The notes beneath the pieces were generated by a model. The model saw only the letters and a program-made list of their open reading frames with translations, had not been told where the DNA came from and did not search any database. From Sinosporangium album (lineage in GTDB: Bacteria > Actinomycetota > Actinomycetes > Streptosporangiales > Streptosporangiaceae), in assembly GCF_900100605.1 (NCBI RefSeq), contig NZ_FNCN01000004.1, positions 124,001-188,000 on the forward strand: DNA of 64,000 bases, given 5' to 3'. The position numbers and the translations under genes are program-made. Positions 1 through 8,478 of this stretch are shown here, piece after piece. Numbering within the stretch: the first letter of the stretch is position 1; each line of letters begins with the position of its first letter.

Positions 1-1
1 G

Positions 2-955
2 CTCGGGTACGGCTACCGCCTGACGTCGAAGGCGGGCGTCCGCGTGGCGGTGCCGTACGTGACCGGGAAGCGGGAACGCGTGGTGTCCGGCGGGCCGAAC
101 GGCGTCATCAAGCAGTGGGACGTCGCGACGGGCAAGACCGTGTGGTCGTCGCGTAAGCGCCACCGGGGCCCTGTCGAGGCTGTTGTGACGGCGAAGCGCG
201 GCCGTACGCCGGTCGTGGTGAGCGCGGGCAAGGACGGCACCGTGCGCGTGTGGCGGATGTCGGACGGCAAGGCCCTGGACTCGTTCAAGCCGACCAAGGG
301 CAAGGGGGCCGTGACGGCGGTCACGACGGTCAAGCGGAAGGGGCGCGTGGTCGTCGCCTCGGCCGTACGCGGCGGTGTGGTGCGGCTGAACGACCTGCGG
401 ACCGGCAAGGCCGTGGGTAAGCCGCTGCGCGGGCACAAGGGCGCGGTGACGTGGCTCGACTCGGGCACGGTGAAGGGCCGCGCGGTGCTGGTCTCGGGCG
501 GCAAAGACGAGACCGTGCGCGTGTGGGATCCGGTCAAGGGCAAGCGTGTCGGCAAGTCGTTCAAGCAGCACACCCGCGCGGTGGAGTCGCTGGTCCTCAC
601 CCGGCTCGGCAAGCGGCCGGTCGTCGTCTCGGCGGGTGCCGAGCACGGCATCCGGGTGTGGGACGCCGCGACACGCAAGAGCCTGCGCAAGCCTCTCCGC
701 GGTCCGAAGGGCTCGGTTCACGCGCTGGCGACGGTCACGGTGAACCGCAGGGCGACGCTGGTGGCGGGCAGCGCCGACGGTGTCGTCCGGGTGTGGGACC
801 TGGCGACCGGCAAGCTGCGCGGCAAGATCGAGAAGGCTCACCGAGGGGGGATCACGTCAGTGGTCCCGATCATGGACGACCAGGGCAGGCTCTCGGTGCT
901 CTCTGCGGGCACCGACTCGCAGCTGAGGTTCTGGCGTTTCGGTCCCATCCCGTAG
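2..955 (+). CDS. WD40 repeat beta-propeller protein (5' end outside window)
   Basis: The frame is open from the first bases of the window, so the N-terminus lies upstream; the GTG at 44 is only an internal valine. The visible 317 residues form WD40-type repeats of about 40 residues. Seven closing strands can be seen: IKQWD, VRVWR, VRLND, VRVWD, IRVWD, VRVWD and LRFWR, which is enough for one full seven-bladed propeller. Such propellers are protein-binding scaffolds. In actinomycetes they often form the C-terminal sensor half of larger proteins carrying a kinase, protease or NTPase domain, but nothing here shows which. The sequence is rich in Lys, Arg and Val. The next gene is convergent, with 24 bases between stop codons. 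Confidence 0.85.
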   Translation, partial: LGYGYRLTSKAGVRVAVPYVTGKRERVVSGGPNGVIKQWDVATGKTVWSSRKRHRGPVEAVVTAKRGRTPVVVSAGKDGTVRVWRMSDGKALDSFKPTKGKGAVTAVTTVKRKGRVVVASAVRGGVVRLNDLRTGKAVGKPLRGHKGAVTWLDSGTVKGRAVLVSGGKDETVRVWDPVKGKRVGKSFKQHTRAVESLVLTRLGKRPVVVSAGAEHGIRVWDAATRKSLRKPLRGPKGSVHALATVTVNRRATLVAGSADGVVRVWDLATGKLRGKIEKAHRGGITSVVPIMDDQGRLSVLSAGTDSQLRFWRFGPIP

Positions 956-979
956 CGCGTGTCCTGGAGCGCGTGTGCC

Positions 980-1702
980 TCAGCGGTGCGTGCTGGGTTC
1001 GAAGATGGCGTGGTGGGCCGCCACGCGGGCCCGCCGCACCGCGCGGTCGAGTTCGCGCAGCGCTCCGGTGCCTCCGGCGATCTGCCCGGAGGTGAGCCCG
1101 CGTTCTCCCGCCAGGCCCAGCATGACGGTGAGCCTGGCGGCGAGTACGGCGACGCGGTGCGCCCGGGGCGGGTAGCCGGGCGCGAGGGCCTCCTCGGCGC
1201 GGGCGAGCATGTCGGTCGGCGGCGCGGGCCTGGGGCCGTCCACGGCGGTGAGCACGTCGGTGGCGGTGCGCATGGCGGCCGACAGGGCCTGCTCGGCTTC
1301 GGCGATGGACGGGATGTCGGGCGCTTGGGGGCTGGCCTCCACGACGGCCCACTGGGTGCCTGAATACGATGAACCCCGGAGGTCTGGGGCCGGTACCAGG
1401 CCGACGGCGCGGCCGGGGAGCACAGCGATCACCGCTTGGCCGGCGTCGAGCGCCGACGTGTTGAAGGCGGGTGGGCCTGTGAGGCCGAGCGGGTCGCCGG
1501 GGGCGGGCAGCGCCAGGCGCAGAGCGTTCATCCCCTCGATCCGCAAATCCGCAAGAAACCCCCGAAGCGGGACATCTCTCACGACGCAGGGTCCCCCGAG
1601 CCGTTCGACCTGGTCAACGGCTTCGTCTAGACCCACGTGCCCGGTCAGCCAGGAGTTGCCCCAGCAGACCAATCCGGCCGAGATAGGTGATTCAGGGTGC
1701 AC
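980..1702 (-). CDS. Conserved hypothetical protein, about 240 aa
   Basis: I do not recognise a named family. The frame stays open far upstream, but that part lies antisense to the ABC ATPase gene and reads as low-complexity His/Arg/Gly sequence, so I place the start at the GTG at 1702. From there the protein is compositionally normal. It has an acidic, helix-favouring N-terminal part (GLDEAVDQVERLGG), a central part with AVIAVLPGRAVGLVPAPD, and an alanine-rich helical C-terminus (RELDRAVRRARVAAHH). There is no signal peptide or membrane segment. It reads divergently from the ABC ATPase and convergently with the WD40 gene. The start is uncertain by a few codons because no clear ribosome site is visible. 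Confidence 0.6.
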   Translation of the reverse strand: MHPESPISAGLVCWGNSWLTGHVGLDEAVDQVERLGGPCVVRDVPLRGFLADLRIEGMNALRLALPAPGDPLGLTGPPAFNTSALDAGQAVIAVLPGRAVGLVPAPDLRGSSYSGTQWAVVEASPQAPDIPSIAEAEQALSAAMRTATDVLTAVDGPRPAPPTDMLARAEEALAPGYPPRAHRVAVLAARLTVMLGLAGERGLTSGQIAGGTGALRELDRAVRRARVAAHHAIFEPSTHR

Positions 1703-1780
1703 CAGTCCACGATAAACGTTGACCCTGCAATACGGTTTGCATGTGGGACTGCGAGCATGACCACGCGAGGAGGTTCGGGG

Positions 1781-2578
1781 ATGGGCGGTCAGGTGCTTCG
1801 GCTGCAGGACGTCGCACTGCGCAAAGGCGGTGCGGTTCTCTTGCGTGGCATCGACTGGACCGTCCGCGAGGACGAGAGATGGGTGGTGATCGGCCCCAAC
1901 GGCGCCGGCAAGACCACCCTGCTCCAACTCGCGGCGACGCTGCTGTTCCCCAGCGAGGGCGTTGTGGAGGTCCTCGGCGAGCGGATGGGGCAGACCGACG
2001 TCTTCGACCTGCGTCCGCGCATCGGGCTCGCCAGCGCGGTGCTGGCCGACCGGGTGCCGCCGGAGGAGAAGGTCATCGACGTGGTCCTGACGGCCTCCTA
2101 CGCGATCTTCGGCCGTTGGACGGAGGAATACGACTCCCACGACGTGACCAGGGCGGTCGAGCTGATCGACCAGATGGGCTGCGCGCACCTCATCCGCCGC
2201 CAATTCGGCACGCTGTCGGAGGGCGAGCGCAAGCGCGTGCAGATCGCGCGGGCGCTGATGCCCGACCCCGAGCTGCTGCTGCTGGACGAGCCCGCCGCCG
2301 GGCTCGACCTCAGCGGCCGGGAAGACCTCGTCAGGCGCCTGTCGGCGCTGGCCCTCGACCCGAGGTCGCCCACGATGGTCATGGTCACGCACCACGTCGA
2401 GGAGGTGCCGATGGGCTTCACCCACGGCATGCTGCTGCGCCACGGCTCTGTCGTCGCCCAGGGGCCGCTCCGGCACGTGATGACCGCCGACAACCTGGCC
2501 CACACCTTCGGCATCCCGCTCGGGCTCGACCACGGCCCCGACGGCCGCTGGTACGCTCGCCCCCACCCCCAGTACTGA
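1781..2578 (+). CDS. ABC transporter ATP-binding protein
   Basis: This 265-residue single nucleotide-binding domain should power transport with a partner membrane protein. Walker A is GPNGAGKTT (about residues 38-46), the signature is LSEGERKR (145-152), Walker B is LLLLDEP (165-171), and the H-loop His lies in MVTHHVEEV (about 204). The start at 1781 is chosen because GAGGAGG sits 7 bases upstream; the frame also opens at 1697 and 1757. There is no permease next to it: the following gene is a TSUP exporter and the preceding one is divergent. The fold resembles stand-alone ATPases of the YlmA/ModF-like group, and the substrate cannot be read from the sequence. Confidence 0.85.
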   Translation: MGGQVLRLQDVALRKGGAVLLRGIDWTVREDERWVVIGPNGAGKTTLLQLAATLLFPSEGVVEVLGERMGQTDVFDLRPRIGLASAVLADRVPPEEKVIDVVLTASYAIFGRWTEEYDSHDVTRAVELIDQMGCAHLIRRQFGTLSEGERKRVQIARALMPDPELLLLDEPAAGLDLSGREDLVRRLSALALDPRSPTMVMVTHHVEEVPMGFTHGMLLRHGSVVAQGPLRHVMTADNLAHTFGIPLGLDHGPDGRWYARPHPQY

Positions 2579-2638
2579 TCTTGTACGGCTGTCGCCCTAC
2601 GATCGGGCGTTAGCCGAGATCGAGGGGGCGAGGGCCCA

Positions 2639-3394
2639 GTGACACCGTGGGAGGCGGCTGCCGTGTTCGCGGCCGGGATCGCTGCCGGCGGGATCAACGT
2701 GGTCGTCGGGTCGGGTTCGCTGATCACCTTTCCCACACTCCTCGCGGTCGGCATCCCGCCGATCACGGCGAACATCGCCAACAACGTCGGCCTGGTGCCG
2801 GGCTCGCTCACCGGCGTGCTCGGCTATCGGTCGGAGCTCTCCGGCCAGCGCGACCGCCTGGTACGGCTCGGCGTGGCCTCGGTGGTGGGAGCGCTCATCG
2901 GCGGCGTCCTGCTCCTGCGTCTCCCGGAAAGCGCCTTCCAGGTGATCGTGCCGGTCCTGATCGCGGTGGCCTGCGTGCTGGTCGTGTTCCAGCCGCAGAT
3001 CAACAGGTGGCTGATGCGCCGCAGGGAGAACGCCCACCCCCACGGAGGGCCCGTGCTGTGGGCCGCGGTGCTCGCGGCCGGGGCCTACGGCGGTTACTTC
3101 GGCGCGGCGCAGGGAGTGGTGCTGATCGGGCTGCTCGGCGCGTTTCTCGACGAGGACCTGCAGCGCGTCAACGCCGCCAAGAACATGCTGGTGCTGCTGG
3201 TGAACGGGGCGGCGGCCGTACTCTTCACCGTGGTGGCCCACGTCGACTGGGCCGCCGCCGGGCTGGTCGCGCTCGGGTCGATGGTCGGCGGCTACCTCGG
3301 GGCGAGGGTCGGGCGCAGGCTGCCCGCGCCCGTCCTGCGGGGCATCGTCGTGTGCGTCGGAGTCCTCGCCATCGTCAAACTCCTGACCGAGTGA
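2639..3394 (+). CDS. TSUP (TauE/SafE) family membrane transporter
   Basis: A 251-residue polytopic membrane protein, the usual length for the TauE/SafE/TSUP family. Members export sulfite, sulfoacetate or other organosulfur anions, and the substrate here is unknown. Family features visible are the N-terminal GGINVVVGSGSLITFPTLL hairpin and the repeated equivalent GGYFGAAQGVVLIGLLG in the second half, separated by hydrophobic helices and a basic cytoplasmic loop (RWLMRRRENAH). The GTG start follows GAGGGGGCGAGGG. It lies 60 bases after the ABC ATPase on the same strand and could be co-transcribed. The convergent Rieske gene begins 4 bases beyond its stop. Confidence 0.88.
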   Translation: MTPWEAAAVFAAGIAAGGINVVVGSGSLITFPTLLAVGIPPITANIANNVGLVPGSLTGVLGYRSELSGQRDRLVRLGVASVVGALIGGVLLLRLPESAFQVIVPVLIAVACVLVVFQPQINRWLMRRRENAHPHGGPVLWAAVLAAGAYGGYFGAAQGVVLIGLLGAFLDEDLQRVNAAKNMLVLLVNGAAAVLFTVVAHVDWAAAGLVALGSMVGGYLGARVGRRLPAPVLRGIVVCVGVLAIVKLLTE

Positions 3395-3398
3395 GGGG

Positions 3399-4310
3399 TC
3401 AGGGGAGCGCGGGGCGCACCTGGATCATGCCGTCCTCGCTCACCCGGGTCTCGAAGGTCGGCTGGGGCGCCGTCGCGGGGCCGTGGGCCACGGAGCCGTC
3501 GGCCAGGCGGAACGTGCTGCCATGCCACGGGCATGTCACGCACACCTCCCCGTCCACCATGGAGACCTTGCCCTGGTGGAGCGGCCCGGCGAGATGTGAG
3601 CAGTGGTCGGCGAGCACGGTCACGGTCGTGCCGCGACGCATCACGAACAGGTCGATATATCCGAGGCGGCGCGTCACGGGCCGCCCGTCGGGCAGGTTCT
3701 TGATCATTCCAAGGTCGTGCCACCCGAGAGGCACCAGATGGGCCACGGACTCGGCGTGGTTGGCCCCCGCCGCCTGCCGGTAGGCCATGTGGCCGCCCAG
3801 GTAGCCGCCGACACTCGCCGCTCCCAGCCCGGCGAACGCCACCAGGCGCCCGGCGCGTTCGCGCCCGGACACGCGCAGCAGCAGGGAACCGGTGTAGAGG
3901 CTGAACGCGGTCAAATTTGCCAAAGCATGGACGAATCCCACCCGCTGTTGTTCGCGGTGGAGCGACGACCAGTCGGTGATGCCCGCCGCGGCGGTGGGGA
4001 TCGCTCCACTGATGCCCGCTGCGAGCAGGGTGCGGGTCGCGCGCCTGTCGGCGCGGGCGAGATCGAGTACGGCTGTCGCCGCCCAGCACCCGAGGCTGAA
4101 CGTGGCGAGGGCCGGATGCAGTGGCTTGCCGGTCGGCACGCCGTGCAGGAAATCGCGCAGGGCACCGGGGCGTAGGCGCTGCCGTACGACCTTGGCGAGC
4201 ACCGAGATCGGCTGGTCCATCGCGGTGGTGTGTTCGAGCCGATCGGTGAGCTCAGCCGTCGGCACCATGCGCCTCAGAGCTCTTCGCCCTGGTCTCACAG
4301 TTTCCTTCAC
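3399..4310 (-). CDS. DUF2231 membrane domain fused to Rieske [2Fe-2S] domain
   Basis: A 303-residue two-part protein. The N-terminal half has HP-containing hydrophobic helices (KPLHPALATF, then GFVHALANL), characteristic of the DUF2231 membrane domain. The C-terminal 100 residues form a Rieske ferredoxin fold with both cluster boxes: C237-x-H239 in CSHLAGPLH and C260-x-x-H263 in CPWHG. The cluster should carry one electron at a time on one face of the membrane. No oxygenase catalytic domain is present, so it is more likely an electron carrier or quinol-linked subunit than a dioxygenase; the partner is unknown. The start is a GTG at 4310, with an in-frame ATG 14 codons later as an alternative. 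Confidence 0.85.
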   Translation of the reverse strand: MKETVRPGRRALRRMVPTAELTDRLEHTTAMDQPISVLAKVVRQRLRPGALRDFLHGVPTGKPLHPALATFSLGCWAATAVLDLARADRRATRTLLAAGISGAIPTAAAGITDWSSLHREQQRVGFVHALANLTAFSLYTGSLLLRVSGRERAGRLVAFAGLGAASVGGYLGGHMAYRQAAGANHAESVAHLVPLGWHDLGMIKNLPDGRPVTRRLGYIDLFVMRRGTTVTVLADHCSHLAGPLHQGKVSMVDGEVCVTCPWHGSTFRLADGSVAHGPATAPQPTFETRVSEDGMIQVRPALP

Positions 4311-4408
4311 CTCTGCCCCCTGGAGCCTGCTCGGCGCATCCCTTCCACCGGACTAAGGATGAAACACGCACCAGGGGACCTACCCGGATGAACTCCGGAA
4401 AAATCAGA

Positions 4409-5014
4409 TCACCCCTCGGACAGGTGGCCACGCTTGATGGAGAGCTCGATCAGCTCGGTGGCGTAGGCGCCCAGCGAGGGGGACCCGGCCTCGATGATCT
4501 TCGCGTTGCGTCTGACCTGGTCGGCCGTGATCTTGTAGAGCGCCCACGTGCCACCCTCGGTGTGATGGTTGGCGAGCAGCGGCGCGAGCCGGTCCAGAGC
4601 CTTGGCGAACTTCGCCTCGGGAGTCGCGCGGGCCTCGAACTCATCCCACAGGGCGCGGAACTTGGCGGTCTGGTCGTCCGGTAGGAGGCCGAAGATCCGG
4701 TCGGCCGCGGCGCGCTCGCGCTCGGGCTGGTGGAGCACGGCCTCCGGGTCGTAGATGAACGTGTCGCCGGCGTCGATCTCCACCAGGTCGTGGATCAGCA
4801 GCATCGCGATGACGCGCTCAAGGTCGACGCCGGGCGGGGCGTGCTCGGCGAGGACCAGCGCGAGCATGCAGAGCTGCCAGGAGTGCTCGGCGTCGTTCTC
4901 GCGGCGCGACCCGTCCATGAGCGTGTTGCGGCGGAGCACCCGCTTGAGCTTGTCGATCTCTTGGACGAAAGCCATCTGGGTGTGGAGGCGGTCCAGCAGA
5001 GGCGCGGTAGTCAC
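4409..5014 (-). CDS. HD-domain hydrolase (YfbR/HDDC2-like nucleotidase)
   Basis: A 201-residue HD-superfamily protein. The metal-binding residues visible are His44 in NDAEHSWQ and the His75-Asp76 pair in LLIHDLVEID, followed by DAGDTFIYD. This pattern and length match the HD_3/YfbR-HDDC2 group, whose characterised members dephosphorylate deoxynucleoside 5'-monophosphates; that activity is inferred here. I choose the GTG at 5014 although the frame opens at a TTG at 5038, because a TAGGCT -10 box ends 7 bases before this GTG with a TTGTCA -35 box at 16-bp spacing, indicating a leaderless transcript. The next gene upstream is the divergent capA-like gene. Confidence 0.82.
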   Translation of the reverse strand: MTTAPLLDRLHTQMAFVQEIDKLKRVLRRNTLMDGSRRENDAEHSWQLCMLALVLAEHAPPGVDLERVIAMLLIHDLVEIDAGDTFIYDPEAVLHQPERERAAADRIFGLLPDDQTAKFRALWDEFEARATPEAKFAKALDRLAPLLANHHTEGGTWALYKITADQVRRNAKIIEAGSPSLGAYATELIELSIKRGHLSEG

Positions 5015-5021
5015 CTGAGCA

Positions 5022-5049
5022 AGCCTAGTGGTGATCAAGTCCTTGACAA
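5022..5049 (-). promoter_or_regulatory. Promoter of the HD-domain gene (leaderless type)
   Basis: Read on the minus strand: -35 TTGTCA (5049-5044), a 16-bp spacer, then -10 TAGGCT (5027-5022), with the GTG start 7 bases further on. Transcription should begin at or very near the start codon. This is the only one of the TAGGCT-type promoters here with a recognisable -35 box. Confidence 0.6.
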
Positions 5050-5210
5050 GGTTGGGCCCTGTGTCGACCGACGTCTAATACGAACGGCGGCTCACGTTCC
5101 GATGAACGAGATGTGAGCCACGGGTGACTGTTTTGGGATGAGACTGTTGCGACCGCCTCTGGGCAAGTTGTCCTATCGACGTGGTCCAGAGATGGCATGC
5201 TCAGAGAACA

Positions 5211-6359
5211 ATGAACACACGCATCCGCCTTGTCCCCGCAACCACCGACAGCCTCCGTATCGGCAGAGTTGTGGGCGCCGCCATCACGGCCACCGCGCTC
5301 CTGACCGTCTCCTGCTCGGCTGCCGAATCCGCGGAAAGGCCTGCGATCGAGACGAAGGCGGCCACGTCCGCGCCCGCGGAGTCGCCGGAGGAGACCCGGC
5401 CCACCTCTCAGCGCAAGCCGTACACCATCGCTTTCGGTGGTGACGTGCACTTCGAGGGGCTGCTGCGGGCACGCCTCAACAACCCGCGTACGGCTTTCGG
5501 CCCCATCGCCCCTGTGCTGCGCAGGGCCGACCTCGCGGTGATCAACCTGGAGACCGCGGTTACCACGGGGGGCAGGCCGGCACCGGGCAAGCAGTACGTG
5601 TTCCGCGCGCCGCCCTCGGCCCTCACCGCGCTGAAGGCGGCCGGGGTCGACACGGCCTCGCTCGCCAACAACCACGGCATGGACTTCATGGAGAGCGGCC
5701 TCGCCGACTCGCTCGCGAACGCGAAGCGGGCGAAGTTCCCGCTGATCGGAGTGGGGAGGAACGCGGCGGAGGCGTATCGGCCGTTCCGCCGCACCGTGAA
5801 CGGCAACCGGGTGGCGATCATCGCGGCCACGCAAGTGCTCGACTCGGAGTTCATTCAGGCGTGGACCGCGACCAACAGCAAGCCGGGTCTGGCCTCCGCC
5901 AAGAACGAGCCCCGCCTCCTTCACGAGGTGCGGGCCGCGCGGCGCGACTCCGACACGGTGGTCGTTTTCCTGCACTGGGGCGCCGAGCTGGTCGCATGCC
6001 CCACGGAGGTACAGCGGAGCCTGGCCCGGCGGCTGATCTCTGCGGGAGCCGACGTGATCGTCGGAGGGCACGCTCACATCCTGCTCGGGAGCGGTTACAT
6101 GAGCGGGCGATACGTGAACTACGGCCTCGGAAACTTTGTCTTCTACAACTGGGGGCCCAAAACCGGCAAAACCGGGGTGCTTACCCTCACGATCAACGGC
6201 AGGAAGGTGCTGAAGGAGCAGTGGACTCCTGCGACGATCCAGGGCGGCGTGCCCGTTCCCGTGACCGGGGCGGCCGGGAGACAGGCCCTGACCTCGTGGA
6301 AGAGCCTGCGGGGATGTGCCGGGCTCAGCGCGGCGCCAGGAGATGATTCCACGCGGTAA
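5211..6359 (+). CDS. CapA/PgsA-family putative lipoprotein
   Basis: A 382-residue exported protein of the CapA (poly-gamma-glutamate synthesis PgsA/CapA) family, which has a calcineurin-like metallophosphoesterase fold. The N-terminus is a lipoprotein signal (VVGAAITATALLTVSC, lipid-accepting Cys at about 35). Family motifs follow in order: IAFGGDVHFEG, LAVINLETAVT, SLANNHGMDFMESGL, VVFLHWGAELV, and VIVGGHAHILLG near the C-terminus; their Asp, His and Asn residues match the metal site of the family. The ATG at 5211 is chosen because the lipoprotein signal begins there. No capB/capC genes are nearby, so actual poly-glutamate synthesis is not implied; the role is probably at the cell surface. 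Confidence 0.86.
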   Translation: MNTRIRLVPATTDSLRIGRVVGAAITATALLTVSCSAAESAERPAIETKAATSAPAESPEETRPTSQRKPYTIAFGGDVHFEGLLRARLNNPRTAFGPIAPVLRRADLAVINLETAVTTGGRPAPGKQYVFRAPPSALTALKAAGVDTASLANNHGMDFMESGLADSLANAKRAKFPLIGVGRNAAEAYRPFRRTVNGNRVAIIAATQVLDSEFIQAWTATNSKPGLASAKNEPRLLHEVRAARRDSDTVVVFLHWGAELVACPTEVQRSLARRLISAGADVIVGGHAHILLGSGYMSGRYVNYGLGNFVFYNWGPKTGKTGVLTLTINGRKVLKEQWTPATIQGGVPVPVTGAAGRQALTSWKSLRGCAGLSAAPGDDSTR

Positions 6360-6386
6360 ACCGTACTAGCGGGTTAAACGTCCTAG

Positions 6387-6414
6387 ATCACTATCATCTG
6401 GTAGTACGAGTGAT
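6387..6414. promoter_or_regulatory. Imperfect inverted repeat upstream of the TetR gene
   Basis: Outer arms ATCACT (6387-6392) and AGTGAT (6409-6414), with inner arms ACTA and TAGT, give a dyad of 28 bases in the 105-base gap before the TetR regulator. TetR proteins usually repress their own gene from such dyads, so this is a reasonable operator candidate. The pairing is interrupted and unproven. Confidence 0.4.
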
Positions 6415-6464
6415 TGGTAGGTATGAACTGACTGGGAACGATCCAACAGGGCAAGATATATGGA

Positions 6465-7142
6465 GTGTCCAGCCTGCCTTGTGAGGATCGAGAGGGACAG
6501 GAGACCACGTCGCTCCGTCGCCGTCCCACCCAGCGTCGCAGCGCCCGCCGAGTCGAGCGCATGCTCGACGCCTGCGCCGAGTTGCTTGACGAAATCGGGT
6601 ATGAAGCCCTGTCAACCACCCGTATCGCCGATCGCGCGGGCGTCGCGATCGGTTCCGTCTATCAGTTCTTCCCCGACAAGAAAGCCATTGCCGAGGCGCT
6701 GACCAGGCGCAACGTGGAGTTATTCGTCACCCGAGTCGGGCGGCGCTTCCTTCTGGAGGACTATCTCAGTTGGTGGGCGGCAATTGATGCAATCATCGAT
6801 GAATACGTGGATATGCATCGCTCCGTCCCCGGCTTCCGCTCACTCCACTTCAGTGATGTCGTCGAACTGAACCTGATCGACTCGTCCTCCGACAGCAACA
6901 CGGTGATCGCGGGCCGACTACGCGGGCTGCTGCTCGAGGAGTACGGCATGGCCGACAGCGAGGAACTCGACCTCGCCGTGCTGGTGGCCGTCGAAGCGGG
7001 GGACGCGGTGCTCAAGTTGGCGTTCCGCAGGGACGCCGACGGCGCCCCTGAGATCGTCGAGGAGGCCAAGAAGCTCGTGCGGGGCTATCTGAGGCAGGCC
7101 CTGGAGCCCAGTAGGGCCGGTCAGCCGTCTCGCGGGTCGTAG
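6465..7142 (+). CDS. TetR-family transcriptional regulator
   Basis: A 225-residue TetR/AcrR-type repressor. The N-terminal DNA-binding domain is clear: RRSARRVERMLDACAELLDE, then YEALSTTRIADRAGVAIGSVYQFFPDKKAI, the classic helix-turn-helix with its YxFFxxK signature. The C-terminal ligand domain is all-helical and acidic, with no recognisable ligand class. The start is a GTG with no good ribosome site; the AT-rich stretch AGATATATG directly upstream could be a -10 box of a leaderless transcript. The gene ends 22 bases inside the convergent membrane-protein gene, so the two mRNAs overlap tail to tail. No obvious target operon adjoins it. Confidence 0.88.
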   Translation: MSSLPCEDREGQETTSLRRRPTQRRSARRVERMLDACAELLDEIGYEALSTTRIADRAGVAIGSVYQFFPDKKAIAEALTRRNVELFVTRVGRRFLLEDYLSWWAAIDAIIDEYVDMHRSVPGFRSLHFSDVVELNLIDSSSDSNTVIAGRLRGLLLEEYGMADSEELDLAVLVAVEAGDAVLKLAFRRDADGAPEIVEEAKKLVRGYLRQALEPSRAGQPSRGS

Positions 7143-7747
7143 AGCGCGTCACCCGGTCCCGCGCCGTCGTAGAACTCGACGCTCACGCCGCCGGTGGGTG
7201 GCTGGGCGCTGGGCTGATGCACGGGGGAGGGCTGCGGGGTGGCGCTCGCGACCGCCTCGGGGCTCTCGTCGAGGGGTTGATCGGGGTGGTCCTGCGGTTT
7301 TTCGTCCACTGCCGGGGTTCGTCGGTCGGCCGCCGCGAGCGGCCGGCCTTCGGTCTCGCGTTCTCTCGTGGTGATCTCGGTGAGCTCCGCCGCGCGGGGG
7401 TTCCGCTCGCGGGCTAACGGCGGAGTCTTCACCATGTCCACCCGATCGCTCTGGTCGCTCTGGTTCCCCTGGTCGACCGAGTCGGCCCGCGGTTCCGTGC
7501 GGATCGGGCATCGCGGTTTGGTGTCGCGGAGCGACGAGACGCTGCGGGTGCCGCGCGCCTGCCGGGAAAGCTGCCCGCGCAGGGCCTTCTGATCGGCTGT
7601 GAGCTGGGCTTCTAAAGCGCGCAGGTCGCGTTCGGCGCGCTCCAGCGCTTCGAGTCGTCCAGACAGATATCCCGCTGACCCCGGTATGACCGCCGCGAGA
7701 ACCACAGCACACCCGACCGCGAAGGTCACCTGTTTGGACAGCCCCAT
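7121..7747 (-). CDS. Small single-pass membrane protein with coiled coil and Pro-rich tail
   Basis: I do not recognise the family. The 208-residue protein starts MGLSKQVTFAVGC followed by one hydrophobic helix (about residues 6-28). A charged heptad-like stretch LEALERAERDLRALEAQL comes next, likely a short coiled coil, and then a long, low-complexity, hydrophilic region rich in Asp, Arg, Glu and Pro. The layout suggests an N-terminal anchor with a disordered tail outside the membrane. The ATG at 7747 is preferred over the one 30 bases upstream because GGAAGGGG precedes it. The 3' end overlaps the TetR gene by 22 bases. It could be a cell-division or envelope accessory protein, but that is speculation. 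Confidence 0.6.
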   Translation of the reverse strand: MGLSKQVTFAVGCAVVLAAVIPGSAGYLSGRLEALERAERDLRALEAQLTADQKALRGQLSRQARGTRSVSSLRDTKPRCPIRTEPRADSVDQGNQSDQSDRVDMVKTPPLARERNPRAAELTEITTRERETEGRPLAAADRRTPAVDEKPQDHPDQPLDESPEAVASATPQPSPVHQPSAQPPTGGVSVEFYDGAGPGDALYDPRDG

Positions 7748-7905
7748 CGCAGCCCCTTCCTCGGCGTCGCCCTCCACCGGTCTTGTCGCTTATGCCCGAT
7801 GACTAGGAGGAACACGCACAGTGTAGGGGTTCATGTACGTAACGTTATCGAATATGTGTGATGACCACTGAGCGTATTGTCCCGGCAAAACAGCCCCTCC
7901 CTAGG

Positions 7906-7911
7906 TACGCT
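7906..7911 (+). promoter_or_regulatory. -10 box TACGCT of the TPR-like gene
   Basis: TACGCT ends 6 bases before the GTG at 7918, a spacing that suggests a leaderless transcript. No clear -35 box is visible. Confidence 0.45.
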
Positions 7912-7917
7912 CGCGGT

Positions 7918-8448
7918 GTGGCGCATGTGACACGTGAGCACCTTGATCGACTGCTGGAGCAGGCCCTTTTGGCCGATGACCACGCCTCACTCGCAGGCAA
8001 ACTTGACGATCTGGCGCACTCCTACGAGTCCGGCGAGGTCTCCAGAGCCGCGATCCTCGTCCTCGCGGCCGAGGAATGGCGACAGGCGGGGCAGGCCGCG
8101 CGGGCCCTCACCAGCTTCCAGAGCGCGATTGACGACGGAGGCGAGGTCATTGTCGATCCCCGGGCGGGAATCGCCGACACCCTCTTCGAACTCGACCGGC
8201 CCGACGAGGCCAGAGAGCTTATCGATGTGATCCACAGTGAAGGCCGGGTCAATCCGGCCACCGCGTTGACCGTTGCCGAGACCCTCGTGGCCTATGGCGA
8301 TCTGCGCGCCGCGCACGAGTGGGCCACGCAGGGCGTACTCGGCGGCCAGGAAGGCAGTGGAGACCACAGCGCTCTACTGCGCGCGCGTTATCGAATCCGG
8401 GTCGACCTCGGCCTTCCCGAGGACGAGTTGGACGCGCTGATCACCTGA
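7918..8448 (+). CDS. TPR-like helical-repeat protein
   Basis: About 176 residues of regular antiparallel helices, with TPR-type spacing in EEWRQAGQAARALTSFQSAI and in DTLFELDRPDEARELIDVI. Such proteins are usually adaptors without catalysis, and no partner is indicated. The frame opens at GTG 7858 and ATG 7861, giving 20 more residues. I prefer the GTG at 7918 (VAHVTREHLDRLL) because a TACGCT -10 box ends 6 bases before it and the extra N-terminus looks unstructured. It is cytoplasmic, with no signal or membrane segment. A strong bidirectional terminator follows the stop codon. Confidence 0.7.
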   Translation: MAHVTREHLDRLLEQALLADDHASLAGKLDDLAHSYESGEVSRAAILVLAAEEWRQAGQAARALTSFQSAIDDGGEVIVDPRAGIADTLFELDRPDEARELIDVIHSEGRVNPATALTVAETLVAYGDLRAAHEWATQGVLGGQEGSGDHSALLRARYRIRVDLGLPEDELDALIT

Positions 8449-8478
8449 CCCCCGCCGACCGCAGACAATCGCAGAGAA

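Noticed and set aside
2-955. WD40 protein as part of a defence system
   Set aside because: Only the propeller is in the window and the neighbours are ordinary metabolic genes; no nuclease, protease or NTPase partner is visible.
1703-2566. Upstream part of the long minus-strand frame that contains the 980-1702 gene
   Set aside because: It is exactly antisense to the ABC ATPase and reads as His/Arg/Gly-rich low complexity; only the downstream part looks like a protein.
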